Source: Synergistaceae bacterium (GTDB taxonomy: Bacteria; Synergistota; Synergistia; Synergistales; Aminobacteriaceae). Taken from it: 64,000 bases of DNA. Made by a program: the position numbers and the translations under genes. Location: positions 29,064 to 93,063 of the forward strand of contig JAIRYN010000051.1 of the NCBI GenBank assembly GCA_031267575.1, in the 5' to 3' direction. Positions 52,926-62,280 of this stretch are shown in pieces; the stretch's first letter is position 1, and each line of letters starts with the position of its first letter. The notes under the pieces were generated by a model, which was not told the DNA's origin, searched no databases, and saw nothing but the letters and a program-made list of their open reading frames with translations.

Positions 52926-53881
52926 TGCGCGATCCTTTGATTTCCGTGCGAGTTCCCGCCACCAGCGCGAATCTGGGGTCGGGCTTCGACACCTTGGGTA
53001 TGGCCCTTTCCCTTTACAACGTCTTCAACGTCAGGGGACTTCTGTCTCAGGGACGCTTTGCCTGCGACGTGATCGGCGAGGGCACGGGGATCCTCTCGGA
53101 CGCGGGGGATAACATGGTGATTCAAAGTTACCTTCGGGCCTGCGAGACCTGGGGAATGATTCCTCAGGGATTCGAGCTGGAGTGCCACAACGTCATCCCC
53201 TTGTGCCGAGGATTGGGAAGCTCTTCCACGGCTGTGGTGGCGGGTGTCGTTTTGGCAAACGCCCTAGCCAGGCGCGATACGCCTGAGGCGGAACTGTTGC
53301 GGGTCATGACCTCCATTGAGGGACACCCCGATAACGTGGCGCCCTGCTATCTGGGAGGAATGACGGTCAGTTGCTGGGATGGGAAGGAACTGCGCTACGT
53401 AAAACTTCCGCCACTACCTGAGGACATGCACGTCGTCGCCGCCGTCCCTGATGTACAGGTGAAGACCAGTGACGCGCGCAAAGCTCTTCCCCAGGAAGTG
53501 CGGTTCGGCGACGCGGTCTTCAACTTGGGGCGTGTCGCTCTTCTCTGCGCCGCCTGGGCCACATCCCGGTGGGAACACCTGACCTGGGGCATGGACGACA
53601 GGTTACATCAACCTTACAGATCTCGGCTTTTTCCGGGGGGCGAGGTCATCATGGATCGGGTGAGGAGCATTTCCGGTTGCCTGGGAGTCGCCATCAGCGG
53701 GTCTGGCCCCACCGTGGTCGCGTTGATTCGGGGAAAGCCTGGCCAAGCGGCGTCCGAGATGTGCCGAACATTCTCCGAACATGGGGTCGCCTCTCAGTTT
53801 TTCGTCCTAGAGGGCACGGCCGAAGGAACACGATTGACCATTTCTAAAACTTTTTCTAAAACTTTGCTTGATATTGTATAA
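52925..53881 (+). CDS. thrB: Homoserine kinase
   Basis: 318-residue GHMP kinase. P-A-T-S-A-N-L-G-S-G-F-D opens the protein, and C-R-G-L-G-S-S-S-T-A near residue 97 is the ATP loop. G-V-A-I-S-G-S-G-P-T near 256 closes the fold. It phosphorylates homoserine for ThrC. The homoserine dehydrogenase gene is not in the window. The last codons lie in a short repeat of T-F-S-K. Confidence 0.92.
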   Translation: MRDPLISVRVPATSANLGSGFDTLGMALSLYNVFNVRGLLSQGRFACDVIGEGTGILSDAGDNMVIQSYLRACETWGMIPQGFELECHNVIPLCRGLGSSSTAVVAGVVLANALARRDTPEAELLRVMTSIEGHPDNVAPCYLGGMTVSCWDGKELRYVKLPPLPEDMHVVAAVPDVQVKTSDARKALPQEVRFGDAVFNLGRVALLCAAWATSRWEHLTWGMDDRLHQPYRSRLFPGGEVIMDRVRSISGCLGVAISGSGPTVVALIRGKPGQAASEMCRTFSEHGVASQFFVLEGTAEGTRLTISKTFSKTLLDIV

Positions 53882-53944
53882 TATATTGTATAATATACCA
53901 TTTTTTAATGCGCTATTTTTTAATTTATAAGGGGAGGCGATCTC

Positions 53945-55045
53945 ATGGCAGTATTCAATTTTATGGATGCTGGGCCATATACTGTTTTTCTCAAAAAGCA
54001 AGGCATTGAGTTCACTTGGCGAAGGATCGGCATCGACGCCCTGGGCGCTATGGCCCATGGACTTTTCGCATCGCTGCTTATCGGCACGATTATGAACACG
54101 TTAGGCACCCAACTTAGCATCTCTTTTCTTAATCAAATAGGCGGATTCGCCACCGCTGGTACAGGCGCTGCAATGGCGCTTTCCATCGGTTTCGCGCTGC
54201 AAACTCCGCCTTTCGTGCTCTATTCACTGGTGGCGGTAGGCCAAGCCGCAAATTCCCTGGGAGGTTCTGGCGGCCCACTGGCGGTGTACTTTATCACCTT
54301 GATTGCGGTATTCGCCGGTAAGCTGGTTTCCAAAATCACACCGGTGGACTTGATAGTCTCGCCTTTTGTCACCATCTCGGTTGGCATTTCCGCCGCTTAT
54401 TTGTTAGCCCCTCCCATCGGCAAGATTGCTTCTTCGTTTGGAATCGCCATCATGTGGGCTACGGAAATGCAGCCGTTCATCATGGGTATTTTGATTTCGG
54501 GAATAGTCGGTATTATCCTCACCTTGCCTATCAGCTCGGCGGCGATATGCGCCGCGCTCGGTCTGGTCGGCCTGGCAGGCGGAGCGGCCGTTGCCGGATG
54601 TTGTGCCCATATGGTGGGCTTCGCGGTCGCCTCTTGGCGGGAAAACAAAATCGGCGGACTCCTGGCGCAAGGACTGGGCACATCCATGCTGCAAATTCCC
54701 AATTTAATGAAAAAACCCGTCTTATGGCTGCCTGCCATCGCGGCTTCGCTGGTAAACGGTCCGGTAGCAAGCGTTATTTTCAAGTTAAAACAAAACGGCC
54801 CGCCCATCGCGTCCGGTATGGGCACTTCAGGCATGGTAGGTCCCATCGGCGTGATCTCCGGCTGGTTCACTCCTTCAGAAGCGGCCGCGGCCATAGGAGA
54901 AGTGACCATACTTCCCTCTTATTTCGACTGGCTGGGTTTGCTGATGATAGCTATCGTCATTCCTGCTGTCGTAGCCTGGCTCGTCTCGGAATGGATGCGC
55001 AAACGCGGGATTATAAAAAATAGGGATTTGTGGATCGAGTGCTGA
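53945..55045 (+). CDS. PTS_EIIC_2 family membrane protein
   Basis: 366 residues with about nine hydrophobic segments, of the PfoR-like PTS_EIIC_2 family. It resembles PTS IIC proteins in fold but carries no EIIA or EIIB domain and none is nearby, so true PTS transport is doubtful. Typical segments are G-I-G/I-N-A-L-G-A-M near 28, Q-T-P-P and A-A-V-A-G-C-C-A-H-M. The role of this family is unclear, and the protein may be a transporter or sensor. It stands 63 bp after thrB in the same direction, so an amino-acid-related substrate is an open possibility. A GGGGAGG precedes the ATG. Confidence 0.75.
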   Translation: MAVFNFMDAGPYTVFLKKQGIEFTWRRIGIDALGAMAHGLFASLLIGTIMNTLGTQLSISFLNQIGGFATAGTGAAMALSIGFALQTPPFVLYSLVAVGQAANSLGGSGGPLAVYFITLIAVFAGKLVSKITPVDLIVSPFVTISVGISAAYLLAPPIGKIASSFGIAIMWATEMQPFIMGILISGIVGIILTLPISSAAICAALGLVGLAGGAAVAGCCAHMVGFAVASWRENKIGGLLAQGLGTSMLQIPNLMKKPVLWLPAIAASLVNGPVASVIFKLKQNGPPIASGMGTSGMVGPIGVISGWFTPSEAAAAIGEVTILPSYFDWLGLLMIAIVIPAVVAWLVSEWMRKRGIIKNRDLWIEC

Positions 55046-55183
55046 TATCGGCAGCGCTCATCGGGCATGATTCCTGAAACGTGGTTCTTATGCTGGAAGG
55101 TAATGGCTATTTTGTTCTTGATGGCGGTTTATGGCAGTTCGCGAGTATAAAACTTTATCCGAAAAACAGAAGGAGCTTTGAGT

Positions 55184-55684
55184 ATGAATTCAAATTTTCC
55201 CCGTGAGCCCAGTGGACCACTCGATGCACAAATTTTCGACGTTCGCATCGACCGCACGTCAGCGCGTATCACCCTGCTGGGCGTGCCCGACATTCCCGGC
55301 GTGGCCGCGGGGATTTTTTCCGAGCTGGCGGGGCGCGGTGTCGGCGTCGCGATGATCGTACAAAACAACATGCGAGGAGGCGTCACGGATGTGGGCTTTC
55401 TCGTGGAGAAAGCCCGTTTGGACGATGCTGTGGAGGGCTGCCGGAAGGTAGCTAAGACCATTTATGCCCAAGGGGTTTCCTTCAGCACGGAGATTGCCCG
55501 GGTGTCCCTGATGGGACTGAACCTCGACCGCGCTGTGGACCTCCCCGCAAAGATGTTTTCCACCCTCGCGGAGGCAAAGATCAACATCGACATGATCGTC
55601 TCCAACTCCTACGACATCACCTGCGTGGTGGCGGCAAATTCCGCCGAAGCCGCTGCCGCTGCTCTGCGGTCAAAATTTCTCTGA
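55184..55684 (+). CDS. ACT-domain regulatory protein (aspartokinase-like)
   Basis: 166 residues made of two ACT repeats, like the regulatory half of aspartate kinase: L-L-G-V-P-D-I-P-G-V-A-A-G-I-F with V-G-V-A-M-I-V-Q-N, then V-S-L-M-G-L-N-L and I-N-I-D-M-I-V-S-N. The kinase catalytic domain is absent. A stand-alone ACT pair next to thrCB suggests threonine or lysine sensing, perhaps of a partner aspartokinase encoded elsewhere. The start uses AGGAG 8 bp upstream; a TTG six bases earlier is possible. Its end overlaps the convergent metF by 15 bp. Confidence 0.85.
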   Translation: MNSNFPREPSGPLDAQIFDVRIDRTSARITLLGVPDIPGVAAGIFSELAGRGVGVAMIVQNNMRGGVTDVGFLVEKARLDDAVEGCRKVAKTIYAQGVSFSTEIARVSLMGLNLDRAVDLPAKMFSTLAEAKINIDMIVSNSYDITCVVAANSAEAAAAALRSKFL

Positions 55685-56581
55685 AGAGTTCTCTTTTAAG
55701 ACATTTTCCTTTTCGGCGCTCCGTACACCGCTCCGTTCCACGATATCCAGGACTTGACGCGACTTGTTCATGGTATAAAGGTGCACGCCGTCTACGCCCT
55801 CTCGCCAGAGTTCCGCAATCTGTGAGGCCGCGTAGTCAGACCCCGCGTCCTCCATCGCTTTGTTGTCATTGGCGTGCCGTTCGAGAATCGCCTGGAGCGC
55901 GGGGGGCACGGAGCAATCCGATATTTCCACGATGCGGCGGATTTGCTGCGCCTTGAAGACCGGCATGATACCGGCGATGATAGGGGCCCGGCTTCCCGCG
56001 GCGCGACAGCGGTCGCGAAACTTGAAGAAGAGATCGTTATCGAAAAAGAGCTGTGTTATAAAGAAGTTAACACCTGCGCGTTCTTTGCGCATGATCACCT
56101 CTATGTCCCACGCCATATCTGGACTTTCCGGGTGCTTTTCTGGATAGGCCGCGCCTCCCAAACAAAAGTTTTTAGAGGTCACGAACTCCACCAGATCTAG
56201 GGCGTAGTGGAAATCGACCCAAGGAGCTTGGGGGAACTTTATCTGAGGTGGCACGTCGCCTCGAAGTGCCAAGATATTTTCGACTCCCGAATCCGCTAAA
56301 GCGGCCGTAATCCGTCTCGCGTCTTCCTTCGTGTACCCCACAGCCGTCAGGTGTGAAAGGGGCGTCATCTTCAGCTTCAGAACGATTTCCGCGATCTCCA
56401 ACGCTCTTGGACGGTTGTGTCCTCCCGCGCCATAAGTCACGGAGACGAAATCAGGAGATTGAGCGGTAAACGCTGCCAGAGTCTTGCGGATACCCGACAG
56501 GTCTTCATCATGTTCCGGTTTTGGGGGAAATATTTCGAAAGAAAGAGTGCGTCGTTTCTTCAGTATCGAATTGATTTTCAT
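55670..56581 (-). CDS. metF: Methylenetetrahydrofolate reductase
   Basis: 303-residue FAD enzyme with the MetF TIM barrel: S-F-E-I-F-P-P-K near residue 14, F-V-S-V-T-Y-G-A-G-G near 45 and L-A-L-R-G-D-P/V-P-P near 103. G-A-A-Y-P-E-K-H-P-E and F-I-T-Q-L-F-F-D near 180 line the active site. It reduces methylene-THF to methyl-THF for methionine or acetogenic C1 flow. It converges with the ACT gene. Confidence 0.9.
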   Translation of the reverse strand: MKINSILKKRRTLSFEIFPPKPEHDEDLSGIRKTLAAFTAQSPDFVSVTYGAGGHNRPRALEIAEIVLKLKMTPLSHLTAVGYTKEDARRITAALADSGVENILALRGDVPPQIKFPQAPWVDFHYALDLVEFVTSKNFCLGGAAYPEKHPESPDMAWDIEVIMRKERAGVNFFITQLFFDNDLFFKFRDRCRAAGSRAPIIAGIMPVFKAQQIRRIVEISDCSVPPALQAILERHANDNKAMEDAGSDYAASQIAELWREGVDGVHLYTMNKSRQVLDIVERSGVRSAEKENVLKENSSEKF

Positions 56582-56674
56582 GTTTTCATTCTTGCTCCGT
56601 CCTCAAATTTTTTTAGTTGGTTTTTACTCGATTAATTTCATTATTAATTTTCATTGTATACTGAGTTCAATGCC

Positions 56675-56880
56675 TTTTGACATACTCCCACGACTAAAGT
56701 TGCGGGATTCTAAGATCGACAAAGACAGCCGCCTGAAACCAGTCTTACGTCTTCTCCTTTTTTATTTTTTAAGAGTGGATGCCCCCACTCTGAGAATATT
56801 TACAGCCGCATCAATATCCCGATTGATATCCCGGCCGTGCTCCGCCCCGCATCTCGCGTTGATAAGCCATAAGTTGATAA
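56675..56880 (-). pseudogene. Second TnpB (IS200/IS605) 3-prime remnant
   Basis: Closely related to 24891-25080. The minus-strand frame ends N-A-R-C-G-A-E-H-G-R-D-I-N-R-D-I-D-A-A-V-N-I-L-R-V-G, the TnpB tail with one fewer R-D-I-N unit and H-D-R changed to H-G-R. It continues to an end hairpin near 56682-56702 that now has mismatches. The shared 3-prime portion (about 130 bp between the coding tail and hairpin) is the place of the omega RNA in TnpB elements. The element has neither tnpA nor the rest of tnpB. Confidence 0.65.
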
Positions 56881-56899
56881 ACCATAAAAGGAGTTTAAC

Positions 56900-57025
56900 A
56901 TGAAAGTAGACATATGGCAAGAAACCAAATACAAAACAAACGCCGCCGTTGGCAGCGTTGCGATTCTCATCCAAAGGCGGAAGTCGTTGGCTTTCTCATC
57001 GCTTTATCGTAAATCAGTTTTATAA
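56900..57025 (+). CDS. Possible 41-residue protein
   Basis: An ATG with AAAGGAG 6 bp upstream opens a 41-codon frame (M-K-V-D-I-W-Q-E-T-K-Y-K) directly beside the second insertion remnant. I do not recognise it. The ribosome site is good, but the frame is short and could be the truncated start of a gene broken by the insertion. Confidence 0.2.
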   Translation: MKVDIWQETKYKTNAAVGSVAILIQRRKSLAFSSLYRKSVL

Positions 57026-57130
57026 TCTCAATATTGCCGAAAACCCAGTTATTTTTCTAATTTTGCTAAATTTAACTTGCTTTATCAATTTGTGATAATA
57101 TAAGTAATTATCAATATGGAGGTCCTTGAA

Positions 57131-58477
57131 GTGAGTGAGAAAAACATTTTGCAGAGAGAGCAGTGGGAAAGCCGCCTAGGATTTATCCTCGCGGCTGCGG
57201 GTTCGGCTATCGGTTTGGGCAACATCTGGCGTTTCCCGTACCTTGTGGGTAAAGATGGCGGAGCGGCTTTCGTTCTGGTTTACCTTCTGATTACCGTTTT
57301 CATAGGGTTTCCCGTTATGTTAGCGGAATTCGCCATCGGACGCGCGGCGCAGAAGACACCTGTGGCCGCCTTCAAGGCTATAGGACACCCGTTCTGGTCC
57401 CTGATCGGTTGGTTGGGCACCATAGCCGGTGGTTTCTTGACCCTTTCTTTTTATAACGTGGTCGGTGGCTGGACCATTAAGTACATGGTCGCGAGCCTCA
57501 ACGGCCTCGCCGAAATGACCGCAGTGGGACAATCCGCGGCTTTTTTCGGAGCGTTCATCAGCAATTCATACCAAGTCGTTGCTTTTCAGGTCCTGTTCAT
57601 GGCCTTAACGATGCTGGTGGTACTCGGCGGCATCGGAAAGGGAATTGAAAAAGCCTGTAAGATTATCATGCCGGCTTTATTCGTCATCTTGATCATTCTG
57701 ATTCTCCGCTCTTTGACCCTTCCCGGCGCGGGAGTGGGGGTCGAGTTCTATCTGAAACCCGACCTGAGTAAGTTGACAAACGAGACATTGCTCGACGCTC
57801 TGGGGCAGAGCTTCTTTTCTCTCTCCCTAGGCTTGGGCATCATGATCACCTATGGAAGCTATCTCGGAAAGGACCAGCACCTTGTCTCCGCCAGTCTGTG
57901 GACGGTTTCCCTGGACACGTTGGTCGCCTTGCTGGCGGGATTCGCCATTTTCCCGGCGGTATTCGCCATGGGGCTTGAACCAGGCCAAGGCGCGGGGCTG
58001 TCTTTTGTCACCCTTCCCGTCGTGTTTTCCCAAATGCCGGCGGGTATGCTCTTTTCCTTCCTCTTTTTCCTGTTGCTCTTTTTCGCCGCCATCACATCCT
58101 CCATGTCCCTTATGGAGGTAGCCGTGAGCTTCGGAATGGAGAAGTTCAGATGGCAGCGATCCAGAGCCGCCTGGATTTTGGGTATCATCATCATCATCCT
58201 GGGCGTGCCCTCCGCGCTGTCTTTGAGCGGCACCCCCACCATCGCGGGCAAGGCTTTCTTCGACGCCGTGGAGTACCTCTGCAACAACGTCTTCCTGCCG
58301 GTGGGATCTTTCCTCGCCAGTGTCTTCGTCGGGTGGTTCTGGCTTCCCAAGGCAAAAGAAGAGCTAACCAACGGAGGCGAACTACAGTTCCCCTGGTGGA
58401 ACGTCTGGGTGTGGTGCGTGCGGATCGTGGCGCCCGTGGGCATCGCCTACATCTTCGTGTCAGGCTTAAAATGGTAA
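57131..58477 (+). CDS. Neurotransmitter:sodium symporter (NSS) family amino-acid transporter
   Basis: 448 residues, 11-12 membrane helices, LeuT fold. The TM1 signature A-A-A-G-S-A-I-G-L-G-N-I-W-R-F-P-Y near residues 17-33 contains the Na+ and substrate unwound region. TM6 and TM8 residues L-G-Q-S-F-F-S-L-S-L-G-L-G and A-A-I-T-S-S-M-S follow. It would import an amino acid with sodium, suiting an amino-acid fermenter. The GTG start is preceded by GGAGG at 8 bp; the in-frame ATG 15 bases earlier overlaps that site, so I reject it. Confidence 0.9.
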   Translation: MSEKNILQREQWESRLGFILAAAGSAIGLGNIWRFPYLVGKDGGAAFVLVYLLITVFIGFPVMLAEFAIGRAAQKTPVAAFKAIGHPFWSLIGWLGTIAGGFLTLSFYNVVGGWTIKYMVASLNGLAEMTAVGQSAAFFGAFISNSYQVVAFQVLFMALTMLVVLGGIGKGIEKACKIIMPALFVILIILILRSLTLPGAGVGVEFYLKPDLSKLTNETLLDALGQSFFSLSLGLGIMITYGSYLGKDQHLVSASLWTVSLDTLVALLAGFAIFPAVFAMGLEPGQGAGLSFVTLPVVFSQMPAGMLFSFLFFLLLFFAAITSSMSLMEVAVSFGMEKFRWQRSRAAWILGIIIIILGVPSALSLSGTPTIAGKAFFDAVEYLCNNVFLPVGSFLASVFVGWFWLPKAKEELTNGGELQFPWWNVWVWCVRIVAPVGIAYIFVSGLKW

Positions 58478-58804
58478 TGATGATTTCGTTTTAAAAATCT
58501 TCAGGTTTGCGTAAGACAACGGAGGATTAGGATAGGATTGATCAACGCAACACATCGCAACACATCTCCGCGTGATTCTCGATTCCGCCAAAGAGCCAGA
58601 ATGCGGCTCGGCGGAGTCGAGGATTAATGTTTTTTTGAAAAATACCTATACACTGCGTCATTATTGCGCTTATTGCAGCTCATTACAACAAAAGCCGATA
58701 TCGGCGACTTTTTTCTCGCGTTTGGTATCGACCTTTGTTTTTATCCGGTGAAAAAGCCGTGATGAAAAAGCCGTGATGAAAAAGCTCCGCGGTCGGGAGA
58801 TCTT
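58478..58804. other. Convergent intergenic region, symporter / trpA
   Basis: 327 bp without a gene. It holds the strong hairpin at 58578, a 12-bp palindrome GCCGATATCGGC followed by CTTTTTT-like sequence near 58694-58715, and a 14-bp direct repeat (GTGATGAAAAAGCC) near 58760-58786. The last two may terminate trpA and the symporter, respectively. Confidence 0.5.
58578..58637 (+). terminator. Rho-independent terminator of the NSS symporter gene
   Basis: A 12-bp stem (58578-58589 with 58610-58621) continues as a 5-bp inner stem GAGCC/GGCTC with a small bulge. A run of seven Ts follows at 58630-58636. Confidence 0.65.
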
Positions 58805-59548
58805 TTATAGGCGAGCCCCTCGCCCTTCGGCGATGTTGCGGATCAGGGCGCTGCCGATAACGCCGGCATCGATGAGATCGCCGAACTCCTCAACCTGGGT
58901 TCGGGTTGTGATGCCGAACCCCAGCGCCACGGGAATGGAAAAGTATTCTCGGACTCGCATCAGAGCATCTTGCAGTTCGGGGGGAAACGTTTCTCTCACA
59001 CCCGTAGTCCCCAGCACAGAAACAAAATAAAGGAACCCCTGCTCTACCTCGGCGTACTTCTTTAGACGCTCTTTAGGAGTATTAAGGCCCACCAAGGGAA
59101 TCAAGTCCAGGTCGAAGGCATTCAGAGCCCGTCGCGCCTCATGAGATTCCTCTAAAGGCAGGTCGGGTATGATAGCGGCGGATAGCCCCGCGCTGGCGGC
59201 GTCTTGGGCAAAGTGGTCAAGTCCGTAGTGCAAAAATGAGTTATAGTAGCCCATGAAGAGCAATGGCGTCTCGAAATTTTGCTTATGGCGTCGAGTTTCC
59301 TCCAGAAGGCGGGCAAGGGTCATTCCATTCTCCAGGCACTGAAGGGACGCTGCCTCCACCACGGGGCCGTCCGCCACAGGATCGCTGAAAGGAACCCCGA
59401 TCTCAATGACACCCGTGTCGGGGTCGTCCAGCTCCTTTATCACGTCCCAGAAAGTATCTTCCTGGGGATACCCCCCTGGAAGGTAGGGAATGAGCGCTTT
59501 TTTACCCCGTTTATTGATGCTTCGTATTCTCTCGGTGACGCGGCTCAT
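58805..59548 (-). CDS. trpA: Tryptophan synthase alpha subunit
   Basis: 247-residue TIM barrel that cleaves indole-glycerol phosphate and passes indole to TrpB. Y-L-P-G-G-Y-P near residue 23, [14 protein letters not shown] near 47 (Glu and Asp catalytic), P-D-L-P-L-E-E near 127, and V-A-L-G-F-G-I-T near 206. It overlaps trpB by 4 bp. Last gene of the trp operon. Confidence 0.93.
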   Translation of the reverse strand: MSRVTERIRSINKRGKKALIPYLPGGYPQEDTFWDVIKELDDPDTGVIEIGVPFSDPVADGPVVEAASLQCLENGMTLARLLEETRRHKQNFETPLLFMGYYNSFLHYGLDHFAQDAASAGLSAAIIPDLPLEESHEARRALNAFDLDLIPLVGLNTPKERLKKYAEVEQGFLYFVSVLGTTGVRETFPPELQDALMRVREYFSIPVALGFGITTRTQVEEFGDLIDAGVIGSALIRNIAEGRGARL

Positions 59549-60768
59549 CGTCGTCCCTCCTTTTCTTTTGCTTCTTTCGCTTTTTCTTCTTTTGCTTTTT
59601 CTGTTTTACTTTTTGCTTCCTCGATGATATCGATGTCCTTGTCTCCGCGCCCGGAAAGGCACACCAGCACATCTTTGCCTTGAAGCTCACTCGCGTGCTT
59701 CAGTACCCAGGCCACCGCGTGAGAGCTTTCCAGAGCGGGGATGATGCCTTCAGCGCGGGAAAGCCTATGAAAAGCGTCCACGGCCTCGTCGTCTATGATC
59801 ATGCCATACTCCGCTCGACCCGTGGCATGAAGGTACGAGTGCTCCGGTCCCACGCCGGGGTAGTCCAGTCCGGCGGCGATGGAACTGGAGCCCATGATTT
59901 GACCGTCCTCCGTTTGGAGCAGCATCGTGCGCGTTCCGTGTAGAACCCCAGGAGACCCCAGATTGAGCGGCGCAGAATTGGCACAGCCCGCCTCTCCCGT
60001 GCCCGCAGCCTCCACTCCCACCAGACGGACGCCTTTTTCCTTGATGAAGTCCGCGAAGGTTCCGATGGCGTTGGAGCCGCCCCCCACGCAGGCCACTACC
60101 ACATCAGGCAACCGGCCGGTCTTCTCTTTCATCTGGCGTTTGGCCTCGCGGCTGATGACAGACTGAAATTCCTTCACCATCGAGGGGAAAGGATGGGGCC
60201 CCGCAGCGGTACCAAGGCAGTAGTGGGTCGACTGCTGGTCGGCGATCCAGGTGCGGAGCGCCGCGTTGATAGCGTCTTTCAGCGTCTTCGTCCCGCTTTC
60301 GATCGGCACGACTTTCGCTCCAAGTTGTAACATTCTCCGAACGTTGTAGGATTGGCGTTCCACGTCCGTGGCCCCCATGTAGACCACACACTCCAGCCCC
60401 AGCATCGTCGCGGCCGTCGCCGTGGCCACACCATGTTGCCCCGCTCCGGTCTCCGCCAACAAGATCTTCTTACCCATATGCTTCGTCAAAAGCCCTTGAC
60501 CGATCGTGTTGTTGATCTTGTGGGCCCCTGTGTGGTTCAGGTCCTCGCGCTTCAGATAAAGGTTCAGCCCTACTTCCTCCGAAAGGCGCCCGCAACGGTA
60601 CACTGGGGATGGGCGACCTACGAAGTCCCTCATCAGCCCGTCGAACTCCTCGCGAAAAGCCCGCGAGGGCACGATTTCCTCGAACGCCTTTTCTAGCTCC
60701 AACAGCGGGGGTATCAACAGCTCAGGAACGAATCGGCCGCCAAAATCTCCCCAATACCCCTTTTTCAT
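59545..60768 (-). CDS. trpB: Tryptophan synthase beta subunit
   Basis: 407-residue PLP enzyme. [15 protein letters not shown] near residues 74-88 carries the Schiff-base Lys. [10 protein letters not shown] near 106 and G-G-G-S-N-A near 229 are standard. It joins indole and serine to tryptophan. The last 25 residues are a Lys/Glu/Ala tail encoded by AAGAAAAAG-like short repeats, longer than in usual TrpB and probably disordered. Overlaps trpF and trpA by 4 bp each. Confidence 0.94.
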   Translation of the reverse strand: MKKGYWGDFGGRFVPELLIPPLLELEKAFEEIVPSRAFREEFDGLMRDFVGRPSPVYRCGRLSEEVGLNLYLKREDLNHTGAHKINNTIGQGLLTKHMGKKILLAETGAGQHGVATATAATMLGLECVVYMGATDVERQSYNVRRMLQLGAKVVPIESGTKTLKDAINAALRTWIADQQSTHYCLGTAAGPHPFPSMVKEFQSVISREAKRQMKEKTGRLPDVVVACVGGGSNAIGTFADFIKEKGVRLVGVEAAGTGEAGCANSAPLNLGSPGVLHGTRTMLLQTEDGQIMGSSSIAAGLDYPGVGPEHSYLHATGRAEYGMIIDDEAVDAFHRLSRAEGIIPALESSHAVAWVLKHASELQGKDVLVCLSGRGDKDIDIIEEAKSKTEKAKEEKAKEAKEKEGRR

Positions 60769-61430
60769 TTTTTTATCCTCCTTATCGCTTCTAGAGCTTT
60801 TATGACTTTTGCTGGGTCTTTCTTTCCCGGCGCGCTTTCTAGAGCGGAGTTTAGGTCAAGACCGAAGGGCGTGATTTTTTCGGCGAGCTCGGCGGCGTTT
60901 TCCGGGCCCAATCCACCCGCCACGAAAAAAGGGCGCGGGCTTTTTTCTTTCAGGAGACGAAGAACCTTCAGGGGCAAAACCTGCCCCTGTCCACCTCCAT
61001 CTCGTCCCCCGTCGAAGAGGAAGCAGGCCGCCGAATCCGCGTAAAGCGCCATTTCCCTTTCCAGCTCCTCCAATCCCTCTAATCCCTCTAATCCCTCCGC
61101 TAAGGGCCAGAAGACTTTCACGACGCGCTCCGCGCCGATTGCGTGAGCGATGGCTCTGACCTGGGGCAGAGGTTCTCTTCCGTGCAGTTGCACACGGTCG
61201 AGGCGCGCTTCCCTCACCACGCTCAGGATCTCTTCCACGGGTCGGTTTACGAAGACTCCCACCCGCTCCACATCCTGGGACTCCAGGCGGGCCGCGGCCG
61301 AGGGTGTCACGGCCCGAGGGCTTTCCAAGGCGAAAATGAACCCCACAAAATCCACCTTCGATCGAACACACAGATTTAGGTCCTCTTGGCGTGACAGGCC
61401 GCAAATTTTTATTTTTACCTCGGAGGCCAT
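60765..61430 (-). CDS. trpF: Phosphoribosylanthranilate isomerase
   Basis: 221-residue TrpF. K-I-C-G-L-S-R near residue 7 bears the catalytic Cys, V-D-F-V-G-F-I-F near 22, V-G-V-F-V-N near 56, V-Q-L-H-G near 79 and L-F-D-G-G-R-D near 136. G-L-G-P-E-N lies near the end. A TCATATCCA repeat before the gene encodes alternative start codons (M-M-D-M-M-D-M-M); I start at the last. A short in-frame repeat encodes L-E-G three times near residue 112. Confidence 0.92.
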   Translation of the reverse strand: MASEVKIKICGLSRQEDLNLCVRSKVDFVGFIFALESPRAVTPSAAARLESQDVERVGVFVNRPVEEILSVVREARLDRVQLHGREPLPQVRAIAHAIGAERVVKVFWPLAEGLEGLEGLEELEREMALYADSAACFLFDGGRDGGGQGQVLPLKVLRLLKEKSPRPFFVAGGLGPENAAELAEKITPFGLDLNSALESAPGKKDPAKVIKALEAIRRIKK

Positions 61431-61470
61431 CATATCCATCATATCCATCATATCAATATCAATATCAATG
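61429..61470 (+). repeat. Repeats spanning the trpF start / trpC end
   Basis: Two short arrays run into each other: ATCATATCC (9 bp, three copies) and ATCAATATCA-type 6-bp units, just at the trpF start codon. They multiply in-frame ATGs upstream of the true start. Confidence 0.8.
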
Positions 61471-62280
61471 AGCCTCGACTAGCGCCGACAACGCTGCCGC
61501 GGGATCGTCACTCCCCATTAAAGAAGTTCCCACCAAGAAGGCGTCGAACCCCAAGGACTCCATTTCCTCAATTTGACAGCGGTCTTTATAACCGCTTGCG
61601 GAAATCCAAAACTCGCCTTCTCTTTTGTCCGTGATCAGGTCGCGGGAGAGGGAGAGATCTGTCTTCAGCGTGTCTAGATCCCGGTTGTTGACCTGCACGA
61701 TGAAAGGGTGATCGGGGGAACGATTCAAGAAATTCTGCGCACGCAGGCGTTCCAGATCTCTGGTCGAAAAAATTTCGCACACGGGCTCCAAGCCGTAAGC
61801 CACACAGGCGTCGAGAACCTCCGCCAGCTCTACGTTGTCCAGCATCCTTATGATAACCAGCAGGGCCAAAGCGGGAGTTTCGGCGGTGGCCATCACTTGG
61901 AGGGGGTGAAAAATAAAATCCTTGCGCAAAAGAGGCCGTTTTGCGCTGGCCGCTTGTTCCAAAAACGAGAGTTCTCCTTTGAAATAGCGAGATTCCGTCA
62001 ACACCGATATTGCCGCGGCCCCTGCTTCGGCGTAGCAGCGTGCCGCGTCCTCCGGCGCCAAAGTCAAGTTGATATTTCCCTGAGAGGGCGAGGTTCGTTT
62101 GTACTCCGCGACGATGGCAGACCGGCCTGGCCGCCTCGCGTGTCTCAGGGTCTCTCTGAACCCAAAAGAAGGGTTCTGAACCGGCGAAATGAGGGACATT
62201 TCTCCCCGTTCTTGCCGTGAATGCAAGTTTTTTATCTCGTCTTGTTTTGCCTCTCGAAAACGCTCAAGCATAGAGGGCAT
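61465..62280 (-). CDS. trpC: Indole-3-glycerol-phosphate synthase
   Basis: 271 residues, TIM barrel. E-Y-K-R-T-S-P-S-Q-G near residues 59-68, V-L-T-E-S-R-Y-F near 93, L-L-R-K-D-F-I near 115, then N-N-R-D-L and I-S-A-S-G-Y. The start overlaps the end of trpD. GGGAGGGG lies 9 bp before the chosen ATG; later in-frame ATGs at 62271 cannot be excluded. It closes the indole ring from CdRP. Confidence 0.92.
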   Translation of the reverse strand: MPSMLERFREAKQDEIKNLHSRQERGEMSLISPVQNPSFGFRETLRHARRPGRSAIVAEYKRTSPSQGNINLTLAPEDAARCYAEAGAAAISVLTESRYFKGELSFLEQAASAKRPLLRKDFIFHPLQVMATAETPALALLVIIRMLDNVELAEVLDACVAYGLEPVCEIFSTRDLERLRAQNFLNRSPDHPFIVQVNNRDLDTLKTDLSLSRDLITDKREGEFWISASGYKDRCQIEEMESLGFDAFLVGTSLMGSDDPAAALSALVEAH

